Of a stretch of 60,389 nucleotides of DNA, positions 33,664 through 43,189 are shown piece by piece. The translations under genes and the position numbers were made by a program. Every line of letters begins with the position of its first letter. The first letter of the stretch is position 1. The DNA is from Alcanivorax nanhaiticus (GTDB lineage Bacteria; Pseudomonadota; Gammaproteobacteria; Pseudomonadales; Alcanivoracaceae): NCBI RefSeq assembly GCF_000756665.1, contig NZ_ARXV01000020.1, positions 1-60,389 of the forward strand. The letters are read 5' to 3'. The notes beneath the pieces are model-generated. The model ran no database searches. It saw nothing but the letters and a program-made list of their open reading frames with translations, and had not been told where the DNA came from.

Positions 33664-36600
33664 TTAGCCAACCTGTCCCATCAGCTCACGGGCTTCCGCC
33701 TGTTGCTGGTCATTACCTTCAGAGATCACTTCGTTGAGGATATCCTTGGCACCCTCAGAATCTCCCATGTCGATATAGGCTTTGGCCAGATCAAGCTTGG
33801 TGGCATTCTCATCGGTCTCGCCGAGGAAATCGAAGTCATCTTCATCTCCCAGCAGGTCATCGCTGGCGGGAGCTGGTGTGGCGACCTCCGCCACTGCAGG
33901 CTCAGGCTGAGTTTCCGGTTCGGAATCTTCCACCAGGCCGTTCAGATCCAGGGTAGGATCAGCCTCGGCAGCCGCATCCTCTTCCATAAAGCTGTCCAGA
34001 TCCAGAGTCTCGTCTTCACTGTCGGCAGTGGAGGCAATGGATAGCTCTTCGTCGAGACCGCCATCAATATCCAGACCATCTTCGGATACCAGATCCTCAA
34101 GGGAGGCTTCCTCAGAGCCCGCTTCGTCCAGATCAAAAGCGGTAATATCATCCAGAGAGTCAGCGCCTGCTGAGGCTCCCAGCGACTTCTCTGCTTCATC
34201 AAGCTCGATATCCAGATCTGCCAGGGTATCATCGCTGGAAGCATCCGCTGCCGCATCGCCGCCGTCACCGTCCAGATCCAGATCATCCAGGGACAGATCA
34301 AGCTCATCTGGGGCGGAAGCGGTAGCCGAATCATCACCCATATCGGTGAATTCGGCGCTCATGTCATTCAGATCCAGATCACCATAATTGGTGTCACTGT
34401 CATCCAGAGTCGCACTGCTTACGTCATCCAGATTCAGAACCGGAGAGGCGCCCAGTGATTGACGGTCCGCATCAGACATTTCATCCGCGCTGTCGGCGCC
34501 ATCATTCACGTCCAGAGAGAAATCAGCGCTATCCGCCTCGTCTTCATCCAGAATCAGCGTTTCGTCACCGCTAAGCTCATCGGAGCCATCCAGTTCGAAA
34601 TCAAAGTCGCCGAGCTCATCTGCCACGCTTGCACGGCCAGCGGACTCCTGCTCAGGCTCTTCGCTGGTGTCGGTTTCCATGGTTGGGATGCTGGTTTCAT
34701 CCAGATCGGAAGACAGGCCCATCTCCAGATCATCCAGAGACAGCTCATCATCAACAGCAGATGCCGGGGCGGCAGATACGTCACCGCCAAGACGGGCAAT
34801 CGCCTCATCCACCGTGGGAGAAACACCCGCAAACGCAGTCACTTGCTGTCCGAAACCTGCGTCATCGTTGGTTTCTTTCAGCAACTCAAGCAAACGCACT
34901 TTCAGGTCGTCACGCTCAGGGTGCTTGTTAATTTCATTGCGCAGGAAATCGACGGCCTGAGGATAACGACCATAGGCAACATAGACTTCCACGTCTTCCA
35001 TGGGGTCCAGATTGCTGTCCTGGGGTGCGTGACCGCTGTCGCCCTCAGAGTCGGCACCGTCCGAAGAGTCAGCCACATCATCTTCCAGATGAAGACCGAA
35101 GTCGTCCTGGCTTTCATCATCAAACTCATCAAACAGGGCGCCCTCTTCTACCGGCTCGTCATCCTGCTTCTTGCGGCGCAGCACCAAGAACACCAACAGC
35201 AGAATCGCCAGTGCACCCAACGCGATATACAGCAGGTTTTCCATCAACAGCTCGACAATACCTGCTTGCTGCTGGGGAGCCGGCTGCGGCTGTGCGGGCT
35301 CGGGTTTGACAACTTCAGGCGCTTCAGTCACTGCAACCGCAGCATCCTGGGCATCAGTCGCGTCAGCCTGCTCAGCCGCCTCGTCTTCCACTACCTGCGC
35401 TTCGCCTTCTGCATCTTCTGCGGCAAGCTCAGCTTCAAGACTGGTTTCTTCACCCATTGCGTCATCGCCAGCTTCAGCTGTAGACGCATCATCGCTGTTG
35501 GCATCCGCCACTGCCGCCTCATCGTCAGCGGACAGCTCGGGTTCACTGGCAGGTGCCTCAGAAATATCTTCGACCGGAGCAGTCAACGGATCGTCCGCTG
35601 GCGCTTCCACGCCCTGTGCTTCACGGAGCTTGCGCAGCTCTTCCTGTAGCTGGGTGATCTGGTCATTGCGCAGCTGCAGAAGCTGCTCACTGGTCTCGCT
35701 CTGGGATTCCAGATCGGCCAGACGGGATTTCAGTTCGGCATTTTCACGATCCAGCCGATCCAGATTTTCATCACGGATAGCCAGCTCATTTTCCAACACA
35801 GCCGTGTTGGCGGAACCCTGCTCAGCAGAGCCGGTGCTGTCTCCGTCCGCTACGCTGTCAGTCGATTCCGGCGCAACCAGCTTGACCTGACCGCTGCCTG
35901 GCCCCTGATCTTCAGTGTCTGAGTCAGCTACCTGGCGAGAGCCATCCAGCTGTGCGCGCTGCTGGGTAGGCACTTGCATGCCACGCTCTTCCAGCATGTC
36001 ACGCCATTTACGGTTCTGGTCTGCGACCTCAACCAGAGCATTGCGTGTGGATACCGCACGCACCTCCTGCTCATTGGGGATACGCAGTACCGTACCTTCA
36101 CGGACCAGATTCACGTTGTTATTGATGAAAGCATCCGGGTTCATTTCCTGAATCGCCACCAACATCTGCTGCACAGACACGCTGTTCGCAGGGCGGGTAT
36201 TCAGGGCAACACGCCACATGGTGTCGGACGCTTTCACGGTATAGGTGTCGCGAGAACCGCTGCTGGCCGCACTCGGCTCAGGCGCAGTGTAGGTCTCGGC
36301 GGGTGCCGCCGGTGCCGGGGCAGGCGTAGGCTCAGGCTCATAAGTCGGGGCGGGCTGACTGCTGACTACCGGTGCCGGGGCGCGGGTAATGCTCGGCACA
36401 GACGTCGTTACGCTATCGGAAAAGCTGGGCGGGTCCAGCAATACCGTATATTCACGCATCAAACGGCCGGTGGGCCAGAGAAACTCAACAAGGAAATTCA
36501 GATAGGGTTCACGTACCGGTTGATCGGTGGTGACGCGCAAGATTGCATCATCCTTGCCGGTCATTTCCACCGAAAACGCAAGTCGGTTCAGAAAGTAACT

Positions 36601-36816
36601 GCGCTCAACACCAGCGGCATCAAATTCCGACTGCGGAGCCAGGTTAACCAGAATTTCCTCTGCGGACAGATCACCCACTTCGTGGAGGGAAACCTCCATG
36701 TCCAGAGGTTGGTTCAGGTAGGAGTTAAGTTCATATTCCCCAACCCCAAGAGCCACCGCCATTGCCGGCGTCATCATCGCCAGTGCGGTAAAGCCTAACC
36801 CAAGTTTTCGCAGCAT
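33664..36816 (-). CDS. fimV: FimV/HubP-family polar landmark protein
   Basis: FimV is a cell-pole organiser that binds peptidoglycan and helps assemble type IV pili and the type II secretion system. The 1050-residue protein has a signal peptide (MLRKLGLGFTALAMMTPAMA) and the FimV N-terminal domain (LGVGEYELNSYLNQPLDMEV). A LysM-like domain follows at about 188-250 (TYTVKASDTMWRVALNTRP), then a coiled coil near 355-405 and one membrane helix around 530-550 (LLYIALGALAILLLVFLVL). The very acidic cytoplasmic part ends in the conserved FimV C-terminal TPR-like motif (LDLAKAYIDMGDSEGAKDIL). The position between usg/asd and truA is the Pseudomonas arrangement. Confidence 0.96.
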   Translation of the reverse strand: MLRKLGLGFTALAMMTPAMAVALGVGEYELNSYLNQPLDMEVSLHEVGDLSAEEILVNLAPQSEFDAAGVERSYFLNRLAFSVEMTGKDDAILRVTTDQPVREPYLNFLVEFLWPTGRLMREYTVLLDPPSFSDSVTTSVPSITRAPAPVVSSQPAPTYEPEPTPAPAPAAPAETYTAPEPSAASSGSRDTYTVKASDTMWRVALNTRPANSVSVQQMLVAIQEMNPDAFINNNVNLVREGTVLRIPNEQEVRAVSTRNALVEVADQNRKWRDMLEERGMQVPTQQRAQLDGSRQVADSDTEDQGPGSGQVKLVAPESTDSVADGDSTGSAEQGSANTAVLENELAIRDENLDRLDRENAELKSRLADLESQSETSEQLLQLRNDQITQLQEELRKLREAQGVEAPADDPLTAPVEDISEAPASEPELSADDEAAVADANSDDASTAEAGDDAMGEETSLEAELAAEDAEGEAQVVEDEAAEQADATDAQDAAVAVTEAPEVVKPEPAQPQPAPQQQAGIVELLMENLLYIALGALAILLLVFLVLRRKKQDDEPVEEGALFDEFDDESQDDFGLHLEDDVADSSDGADSEGDSGHAPQDSNLDPMEDVEVYVAYGRYPQAVDFLRNEINKHPERDDLKVRLLELLKETNDDAGFGQQVTAFAGVSPTVDEAIARLGGDVSAAPASAVDDELSLDDLEMGLSSDLDETSIPTMETDTSEEPEQESAGRASVADELGDFDFELDGSDELSGDETLILDEDEADSADFSLDVNDGADSADEMSDADRQSLGASPVLNLDDVSSATLDDSDTNYGDLDLNDMSAEFTDMGDDSATASAPDELDLSLDDLDLDGDGGDAAADASSDDTLADLDIELDEAEKSLGASAGADSLDDITAFDLDEAGSEEASLEDLVSEDGLDIDGGLDEELSIASTADSEDETLDLDSFMEEDAAAEADPTLDLNGLVEDSEPETQPEPAVAEVATPAPASDDLLGDEDDFDFLGETDENATKLDLAKAYIDMGDSEGAKDILNEVISEGNDQQQAEARELMGQVG

Positions 36817-36980
36817 GGTCGAACCCTTTATTTATTATGTTTCCCGCGCTCTGCCCCTTCCTCCGGGCGCTTCCGGACTAGCCCCAGGCGGCAAGCAGTT
36901 CCATGACACTATTTCCTCATTCTGCCCCCGGTTGGAAGCAAAACCTAGAAACCGCGTCACATAATGTCAGTAAGTATCCA

Positions 36981-37994
36981 TTACAGATAGTCTTTTAGCA
37001 ACTTCTCAACAATTTTCACCGCATTCAGGGCTGCCCCCCAGCGGACATTGTCGGCGACGCTAAAATAGCTTATCGCGCCGGTGCCTTCCATATCTTCACG
37101 GATGCGAGATACACAAACTGCCGGCTCCCCTTCTACCATGGCAACTGGCGACATCGCTTGAGGGTCATCATTTTCCTGCATAACAAGGTCTTGCAGCCCC
37201 TCCCAGACTGTCATTGCCTGCCCCGCGGTCAGGGGTTGAAGGGCCCGCACCGTCACGCTTTGTCCGTGGCCGTAAAACACCGGCACCCGCACCGTGGTTG
37301 CCAGGATCGACAGTGGCTGACCGGCCAGCACACGACGCGCTTCCAGCATCAGCTTCAGCTCTTCGCTGGAATAGCCGTTTTCCTGAACTTGCCCGCTTAC
37401 CGGCAAGGCATTGAAGGCGATCTGTGCCCGTGCATCTTCGCTGGGGGTCATTCCATTGAGCAGCCGCACACTCTGCTGGGCAAGCTGGTCAATACCACTA
37501 CGCCCGGTCGCTGATGCAGCCTGCAGCTGAGTCACCACCACCTCCTGGACAGGCGCCAGATCATTGAGGGGCTTGAGGAGCCGCAGTAACTGCACCGTAC
37601 TGGCGTCCGCACAAGCGACAATATTGCTCTCGCGGGCCTGAGCCAGCAGCTCATCATTCACGTCCGCCACAATCAAGGGCACCGCTTCGTCGTAACGGTA
37701 GGCAGGCGACAGATCTACAACCAACACGCCGGCTTCGGCAGCCACTGGTGCCAGAGCCTGACTCGCGGGTGCTCCAGCGGCGAAAATAGCCACTTCCACT
37801 GTGGAGAAATCAAAGGATTCAGCCTCAGCAACCGTTAGCGAACGGCCGCCAAAGGCAATTCGTCCACCGGCACTGTTACCCGATGCCAGAACGTGAAGCT
37901 CGCCCACTGGAAACTTCCGCTCTTCCAGAAGCTTGACGATGGCCTCTCCGACCAGCCCCGTAGCACCCACAATGGCCAGATTGATTGTACGCAT
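36981..37994 (-). CDS. usg: USG-1-type ASADH homologue, probably non-catalytic
   Basis: A 337-residue paralogue of aspartate-semialdehyde dehydrogenase, with the N-terminal NADP fold (INLAIVGATGLVGEAIVKLL) and the C-terminal dimerisation domain. At the place of the active-site cysteine, where ASADH reads NPNCST, this protein reads ADASTVQ, with Ala131 for the cysteine. It is therefore unlikely to have the phosphorylating dehydrogenase activity. USG-1 proteins are found next to asd and fimV in Pseudomonas (PA3116), where their role is unknown. It follows asd by 171 bp, with a strong hairpin between. Confidence 0.9.
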   Translation of the reverse strand: MRTINLAIVGATGLVGEAIVKLLEERKFPVGELHVLASGNSAGGRIAFGGRSLTVAEAESFDFSTVEVAIFAAGAPASQALAPVAAEAGVLVVDLSPAYRYDEAVPLIVADVNDELLAQARESNIVACADASTVQLLRLLKPLNDLAPVQEVVVTQLQAASATGRSGIDQLAQQSVRLLNGMTPSEDARAQIAFNALPVSGQVQENGYSSEELKLMLEARRVLAGQPLSILATTVRVPVFYGHGQSVTVRALQPLTAGQAMTVWEGLQDLVMQENDDPQAMSPVAMVEGEPAVCVSRIREDMEGTGAISYFSVADNVRWGAALNAVKIVEKLLKDYL

Positions 37995-38094
37995 GACTTT
38001 CCTCTAGCTGTTGGCGGGGCCAAGCCTCCACCATGCCTTCGAGCATTTAATGAAAATCTGCTTCGGAAGCTGGTTACCCAGATCCAGAAACAGA

Positions 38095-38136
38095 AACGCG
38101 GGCTTGGCCAGTCTTTGACATGGCCAAGCCCGCGTT
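38095..38136 (-). terminator. Perfect 16-bp hairpin after asd
   Basis: AACGCGGGCTTGGCCA at 38095-38110 and its exact complement TGGCCAAGCCCGCGTT at 38121-38136, with a 10-base loop. It is 29 bp beyond the asd stop. On the minus strand the stem is followed by TCTGTTTCTGG, a weak T-rich run. It probably ends or attenuates the asd message before usg. Confidence 0.75.
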
Positions 38137-38165
38137 GCGCAGGTTCGCTAAACCGTCTCCGCTAC

Positions 38166-39278
38166 TTAGCGCTCAAGCAGGATACGCAGCATGCGGCGCA
38201 ACGGCTCGGCCGCCCCCCACAACAGCTGATCACCGACGGTAAAGGCATTAAGGAAATCATTGCCCATGTTCAACTTGCGCAGACGTCCAACAGGAATTCC
38301 AAGGGTACCCGTCACAGCGGTAGGGGTAAGATCACGCAGGGTGTCTTCCTTGTTGTTCGGCACCACCTTCACCCAGTCATTGGAACGGGCGATGATGTCA
38401 TGGATCTCATCCATGGGAACATCCTTGGTCAGCTTCACCGTCAATGCCTGGGCATGACAGCGCATGGCTCCGATACGCACACAGGTACCATCCAGAGCAA
38501 TCGGGTTAGCGGAGCGACCCAGAATCTTGTTGGTTTCGGCCTGGGCTTTCCACTCTTCCTTGCTCTGCCCATTTTCCATTTCCTTGTCGATCCATGGCAA
38601 CAGAGAGCCCGCCAGGGAATGACCGAAATTAGCAGTAGGCAGATCGCCGCTACGCATGGTGGCAGCCACCTGACGATCGATATCCAGAATGGCACTGGCA
38701 GGATCTGCCAGCTTGTCCGCCACATCGCCGTGGATCTTGCCCATTTGCGCGATCAGCTCGCGCATGTTCTGGGCACCAGCACCGGAAGCAGCCTGATAGG
38801 TCTGGGAACTGGCCCACTCAACCAATCCCTCATTGAACAGGCCACCCAGCGCCATCAACATCAGGCTGACGGTACAGTTACCACCAACATAATCTTTGAC
38901 GCCATTATCCAGCGCCTGGTCGATCACTTGACGGTTGACCGGATCCAATACGATGACGCTATTGTCCGCCATACGCAGTGTGGATGCCGCATCAATCCAA
39001 TAACCATCCCAACCCGCCTCGCGCAGCTTGGGGTATACCTCGTTGGTGTAATCACCACCCTGACAGGTCACGATCACATCGAGACCTTTCAGTTCATCAA
39101 TACTGGTGGCATCACCCAGCGCAGGAATGTCCTTGCCTACGTCCGGGCCAGCCTGACCGACCTGGGAGGTCGAGAAAAAGACCGGTTCGATATCTGCAAA
39201 ATCATTTTCGGCAGTCATGCGCTCCATCAGTACGGAACCCACCATGCCACGCCAGCCGACAAAACCGACTTTCTTCAT
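38166..39278 (-). CDS. asd: Aspartate-semialdehyde dehydrogenase
   Basis: Asd reduces aspartyl phosphate to aspartate semialdehyde, the branch point to lysine, diaminopimelate, threonine and methionine. The 370-residue protein is the gammaproteobacterial long form: N-terminal MKKVGFVGWRGMVGSVLMER, active-site Cys135 in YVGGNCTVSLMLMA (the same number as I remember for E. coli), QAASGAGAQNMREL, and the catalytic histidine in IGAMRCHAQALTVKL. It sits between leuB and usg. Confidence 0.98.
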   Translation of the reverse strand: MKKVGFVGWRGMVGSVLMERMTAENDFADIEPVFFSTSQVGQAGPDVGKDIPALGDATSIDELKGLDVIVTCQGGDYTNEVYPKLREAGWDGYWIDAASTLRMADNSVIVLDPVNRQVIDQALDNGVKDYVGGNCTVSLMLMALGGLFNEGLVEWASSQTYQAASGAGAQNMRELIAQMGKIHGDVADKLADPASAILDIDRQVAATMRSGDLPTANFGHSLAGSLLPWIDKEMENGQSKEEWKAQAETNKILGRSANPIALDGTCVRIGAMRCHAQALTVKLTKDVPMDEIHDIIARSNDWVKVVPNNKEDTLRDLTPTAVTGTLGIPVGRLRKLNMGNDFLNAFTVGDQLLWGAAEPLRRMLRILLER

Positions 39279-39340
39279 TGGAAACTTGTCTCCTGAAAGG
39301 ATTGCCCTTTCTTTATCAGTGAATAAACGGGATAGCCTGG

Positions 39341-40417
39341 TTACGCGTTTGCCAGAGCCTCGGCAACGGCGCTACCCATTTCTTCTGTGCCCACTTTGCG
39401 AGTGCCCTCGGTATGGATATCCGCGGTACGCAGCCCCTTGTCCAGTACGGACTCCACCGCCGCCTCAATGGCGTCTGCCACATCACCACGCTCCAGGCTA
39501 TAGCGCATCAGCATGGCCAGAGACATGATAGTGGCGAGCGGATTGGCAATGCCCTGCCCGGCAATATCCGGAGCAGAGCCATGACAAGGCTCGTACAGAC
39601 CCTTGCGGTTCTCATCCAGAGACGCAGAGGGCAACATTCCAATGGAGCCGGTGAGCATGGCGGCTTCATCGGAGAGAATGTCACCAAACAGGTTGCCGGT
39701 GACAATCACATCAAACTGCTTCGGCGCACGCACCAGCTGCATGGCCGCGTTGTCCACATACATGTGCGACAACTCGATTTCCGGGTAATTCTTGGCTTCC
39801 TCGGTGACCACTTCTTTCCACAGCTCAGTCACTTCAAGCACGTTCGCCTTGTCCACGGACAGCACACGCTTGTCACGCTTCATGGCAAGCTCGAAAGCAA
39901 CTTTGGCAATGCGGCGCATCTCGGACTCGGAATACACGTAGGTATTGAATCCAACACGCTCGCCGTTCTCTTCCTTGATGCCACGCGGCTGGCCGAAATA
40001 GATACCGCCAGTCAACTCACGCACGATCAGGATATCCAGCCCGGATACCACTTCCGGCTTGAGACTGGAGGCCTCAGCCAGTTGCGGGAACAGGATGGCA
40101 GGACGCAGGTTGGCGAACAGGCCAAGCGAAGAGCGCAGCCGCAGAAGGCCGCGCTCCGGGCGCTTGTCACGCTCAATGGCATCCCATTTCGGGCCACCAA
40201 TGGAACCAAACAGAATGGCGTCCGCCGCGCGTGCCTTTGCAAGAGTACTTTCCGGTAGCGGGTCACCTTCCGCGTCCACCGCCGCGCCACCCACCAAGGC
40301 CTCATCCAGCTCCACCTCGAGACCAAACTTCTCTTTGGCAACGTTCAGCACTTTCACCGCTTCATTAACGATTTCCGGGCCGATACCATCGCCGGGCAAC
40401 ACCAGTACCTTGCTCAT
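39341..40417 (-). CDS. leuB: 3-isopropylmalate dehydrogenase
   Basis: LeuB oxidises and decarboxylates 3-isopropylmalate to 2-ketoisocaproate with NAD in leucine synthesis. The 358-residue protein starts MSKVLVLPGDGIGPEIVNEA and has the arginine-containing substrate loop RLRSSLGLFANLRP, LTGGIYFGQPRG, and the metal-binding VTGNLFGDILSDEAAML. Cofactor residues near GSAPDIAGQGIANP are in place. It is separated from leuD by a lipoprotein gene. Confidence 0.98.
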   Translation of the reverse strand: MSKVLVLPGDGIGPEIVNEAVKVLNVAKEKFGLEVELDEALVGGAAVDAEGDPLPESTLAKARAADAILFGSIGGPKWDAIERDKRPERGLLRLRSSLGLFANLRPAILFPQLAEASSLKPEVVSGLDILIVRELTGGIYFGQPRGIKEENGERVGFNTYVYSESEMRRIAKVAFELAMKRDKRVLSVDKANVLEVTELWKEVVTEEAKNYPEIELSHMYVDNAAMQLVRAPKQFDVIVTGNLFGDILSDEAAMLTGSIGMLPSASLDENRKGLYEPCHGSAPDIAGQGIANPLATIMSLAMLMRYSLERGDVADAIEAAVESVLDKGLRTADIHTEGTRKVGTEEMGSAVAEALANA

Positions 40418-40454
40418 TAACTGCTTCCTGTTCTACTGCTCGCCCCTGAGGGCC

Positions 40455-40895
40455 TTAAAAGTTCTTGGTTTTCAGTACCGCATCCGGCGCACCGGCTTCG
40501 ATCAGCTCGAGGGTGTAATCCTCTTTGCCATCCGCCGCCTTGATCCGCAGCTGATAGGTACCACTTGCTTCGAAGTCGTAACGGAACTTGCCAAAACGGA
40601 GGATACCGCCCTGATCCGCGAACACTTCAATGGCGTGCTTGCCGGCTTCCAGCTGCACAGAATCCGCCCCTGCCTGCTCGGAAATGCGCTCACCATCCAC
40701 CTTGAACAGGGAGGCCTTTGCCTCACTGCTTAAAGGCATCTGCCAACCACCGCTTGCTGAATCATCCGCGGGTGCCGACAACTGGTTGTCTATGGCCAGC
40801 GTCGCCAGACCATCTCCACTGGGTGCATCGTATATTCCAGTTGATGCACATCCAGCCAGCACCAGCACCGAACACAACGACAAAATCCTTAACAT
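40455..40895 (-). CDS. Hypothetical lipoprotein, 146 aa
   Basis: Signal peptide with lipobox: MLRILSLCSVLVLAGCAST, lipidated Cys16. The mature part is a small beta-rich domain with VQLEAGKHAIEVFADQGGIL and FRYDFEASGTYQLRIKAADG, resembling PEGA-like or other small surface domains that present a structural or metabolic ligand. Asp and Gly at +3/+4 do not mark inner-membrane retention, so it may be in the outer membrane. It sits inside the leuCDB cluster, between leuD and leuB, where Pseudomonas instead has a methyltransferase-type gene (from memory). There is no obvious link to leucine synthesis. Confidence 0.8.
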   Translation of the reverse strand: MLRILSLCSVLVLAGCASTGIYDAPSGDGLATLAIDNQLSAPADDSASGGWQMPLSSEAKASLFKVDGERISEQAGADSVQLEAGKHAIEVFADQGGILRFGKFRYDFEASGTYQLRIKAADGKEDYTLELIEAGAPDAVLKTKNF

Positions 40896-40940
40896 AACGC
40901 CTCCTTGGAGTTTTCTTCTTTTAATATTCCCGGTCTTCCC

Positions 40941-41579
40941 CTACTGGAAGATCCAGGGCTCCTGCTCTGCGCGACGTTGCTCATAAGCCCGGATGGTATC
41001 TGCCTCATTCATGGTCAGGCCGATTTCATCCAGACCATTCAACAGACAGTGTTTACGGAATTCATCAATTTCAAACGCCAGCGGCTCGCCCTCTTCCGGG
41101 ATAACCTGCTGATTTTCGAGATCAATGGTGATCCGAAACCCTTCCTTGCCAACAACCGCCTTGAACAGGGCTTCCACGTTATCTTCCGACAACACAATGG
41201 GCAACAGGCCATTCTTGAAGCAGTTGTTGTAGAAAATATCCGCAAAGCTTGGTGCGATAATGGCACGGAAACCAAAATCCATCAGCGCCCACGGCGCATG
41301 CTCACGACTGGAGCCACAACCAAAGTTACGTCGTGTCAGCAAAATGCTGGCGCCCTGGTAGCGGGGCAGATTCAGCACAAAATCGTCATTCAGGGGACGC
41401 TGGCTGTTGTCCTGCCCCGGAAAGCCTTCATCCAGGTAACGCCATTCATCAAACAGGTTCGGGCCGAACCCGGTCCGTTTAATGGACTTCAAGAACTGCT
41501 TTGGAATGATCTGGTCGGTATCCACGTTGGCACGATCCAGGGGCGCAACCAGACCATCAAGACGAACAAACTTTTCCAT
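40941..41579 (-). CDS. leuD: 3-isopropylmalate dehydratase small subunit
   Basis: LeuD is the swivelling small subunit of isopropylmalate isomerase; with LeuC it interconverts 2- and 3-isopropylmalate. The 212-residue protein has the family features LDRANVDTDQIIPKQFLKSI and LTRRNFGCGSSREHAPWAL. It follows leuC by 20 bp. Confidence 0.98.
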   Translation of the reverse strand: MEKFVRLDGLVAPLDRANVDTDQIIPKQFLKSIKRTGFGPNLFDEWRYLDEGFPGQDNSQRPLNDDFVLNLPRYQGASILLTRRNFGCGSSREHAPWALMDFGFRAIIAPSFADIFYNNCFKNGLLPIVLSEDNVEALFKAVVGKEGFRITIDLENQQVIPEEGEPLAFEIDEFRKHCLLNGLDEIGLTMNEADTIRAYEQRRAEQEPWIFQ

Positions 41580-41599
41580 GATGTTTACTCCGTGCGGCC

Positions 41600-43018
41600 T
41601 CAGGCCTGTTCCAGTTCGCGAATGTCCACAAAATGCCCGGCTACTGCAGCCGCGGCAGCCATGGCAGGACTCACCAGATGGGTGCGACCACCATTACCCT
41701 GACGACCTTCAAAGTTGCGATTGGAAGTGGACGCACAGTGTTCACCGGGCTCCAGACGATCAGGGTTCATGGCCAGACACATGGAACACCCCGGTTCACG
41801 CCATTCGAAACCCGCCTCGACGAAGATCTTGTCCAGGCCTTCCTTCTCCGCCTGCTGCTTGACCAGGCCGGAACCTGGCACTACCAACACCTGCTTCACA
41901 GAGTCTGCCTTGCGGCGACCCTTCGCCACTTCCGCCGCCGCACGCAAGTCTTCGATACGGGAATTGGTGCAAGAGCCGATGAAGACGCGATCTACCTTGA
42001 TGTCGGTGACGGGCATGCCCGGAGTCAGCCCCATGTATTCATAGGCACGCTGCATACCGGAACGCTTTACATCATCGGTTTCTGCGTCAGGATCAGGCAG
42101 ATTGGCATCCACGGAAATGACCATCTCCGGACTGGTACCCCAGGACACCTGGGGACGGATATCCGCGGCATCGATGGTGATATCTTCATCAAAGACGGCA
42201 TCATTGTCGGAAACCAGACCACGCCAGTATTCCACCGCCTTGTCCCAGTCCGCACCCTTCGGCGCAAACGGACGACCTTTGACATAGTCGATGGTCACAT
42301 CATCCACAGCCACCATGCCCGCACGGGCACCCGCTTCAATGGACATGTTGCAGACCGTCATGCGGCCTTCCATAGACAGGCTGCGAATGGCTGAGCCTGC
42401 AAATTCCAGGGCATAGCCCGTGCCGCCTGCGGTGCCAATTACGCCAATAATGTGCAGCACCACGTCTTTGGCCGTGACGCCCGGCCCCAGGTCACCTTCC
42501 ACGCTGACCCGCATATTCTTCATTTTCTTGGCAACCAGTGTCTGAGTGGCCAGCACATGCTCCACTTCACTGGTACCAATACCATGCGCCAGACACGCCA
42601 GAGCGCCGTTGGTGGAAGTATGAGAATCACCACACACCACTGTCATGCCGGGAACGACTGCGCCCTGCTCTGGCGCCATCACATGCACGATCCCCTGGCG
42701 GACATCGCCAATACCAAACTCGGTAATACCAAACTCTTTGGTATTCTCCTGCAGGGTCTGCACCTGGATGCGGGACGTCTCGTCCTTGATCTCAGCAGCG
42801 GACTTGAACGGCGTTGTCGGCACATTGTGGTCGATGGTCGCCACACTGGCGCTGGTACGCCATGGCTGACGCCCGGCCAGCCGCAAGCCTTCAAACGCCT
42901 GCGGCGAAGTCACTTCGTGAATGATCTGACGATCGATATAAATCAGGGCGGAACCATCCTCACGCTCGGTCACGAGGTGAGCATTCCACAACTTGTCATA
43001 GAGCGTTTTGCCGGCCAT
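41600..43018 (-). CDS. leuC: 3-isopropylmalate dehydratase large subunit
   Basis: LeuC carries the [4Fe-4S] cluster of isopropylmalate isomerase. The 472-residue protein starts MAGKTLYDKLWNAHLV and has cluster cysteines in IGSCTNSRIEDLRA and EPGCSMCLAMNPD, plus VCGDSHTSTNGALACLAHGI. The open frame runs to 43084, but the ATG at 43018 has AGGGAGA directly upstream and gives the family N-terminus. It diverges from a LysR-type regulator, as in Pseudomonas. Confidence 0.98.
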   Translation of the reverse strand: MAGKTLYDKLWNAHLVTEREDGSALIYIDRQIIHEVTSPQAFEGLRLAGRQPWRTSASVATIDHNVPTTPFKSAAEIKDETSRIQVQTLQENTKEFGITEFGIGDVRQGIVHVMAPEQGAVVPGMTVVCGDSHTSTNGALACLAHGIGTSEVEHVLATQTLVAKKMKNMRVSVEGDLGPGVTAKDVVLHIIGVIGTAGGTGYALEFAGSAIRSLSMEGRMTVCNMSIEAGARAGMVAVDDVTIDYVKGRPFAPKGADWDKAVEYWRGLVSDNDAVFDEDITIDAADIRPQVSWGTSPEMVISVDANLPDPDAETDDVKRSGMQRAYEYMGLTPGMPVTDIKVDRVFIGSCTNSRIEDLRAAAEVAKGRRKADSVKQVLVVPGSGLVKQQAEKEGLDKIFVEAGFEWREPGCSMCLAMNPDRLEPGEHCASTSNRNFEGRQGNGGRTHLVSPAMAAAAAVAGHFVDIRELEQA

Positions 43019-43189
43019 CTCATTCTCCCTGGGCCTAAAGGGGCCACTACTGGCTGAGACCTGAAAAATCATCTGGTCTATCACTGGTTATTAATGTAGG
43101 GTTCGCTGATCAATAAATCCAATTCATATTTTTCATTTTTAAGATAACCAATTATTATCCCCGACAGAGACCAATCAGGATCCCTGGGA
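43019..43189. promoter_or_regulatory. Divergent leuC / lysR control region
   Basis: A 171-bp region that is clearly more AT-rich than its flanks, especially 43100-43165. On the minus strand TTGGTT, 17 bases, TATGAA is a plausible sigma-70 promoter for leuC. The regulator gene reads the other way, so a LysR-type site is expected here; several T-n11-A candidates exist and I cannot choose between them. Confidence 0.5.

Noticed and set aside
34459..35649. Long plus-strand open frame of 396 codons opposite fimV
   Set aside because: It mirrors the repetitive acidic coding region of fimV on the other strand and has no plausible protein character. fimV itself is a strong family match.
37893..39296. 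Plus-strand open frame of 467 codons opposite usg and asd
   Set aside because: Antisense shadow of asd, which has clear catalytic motifs. The frame has no domain, start signal or coherent hydrophobic pattern.
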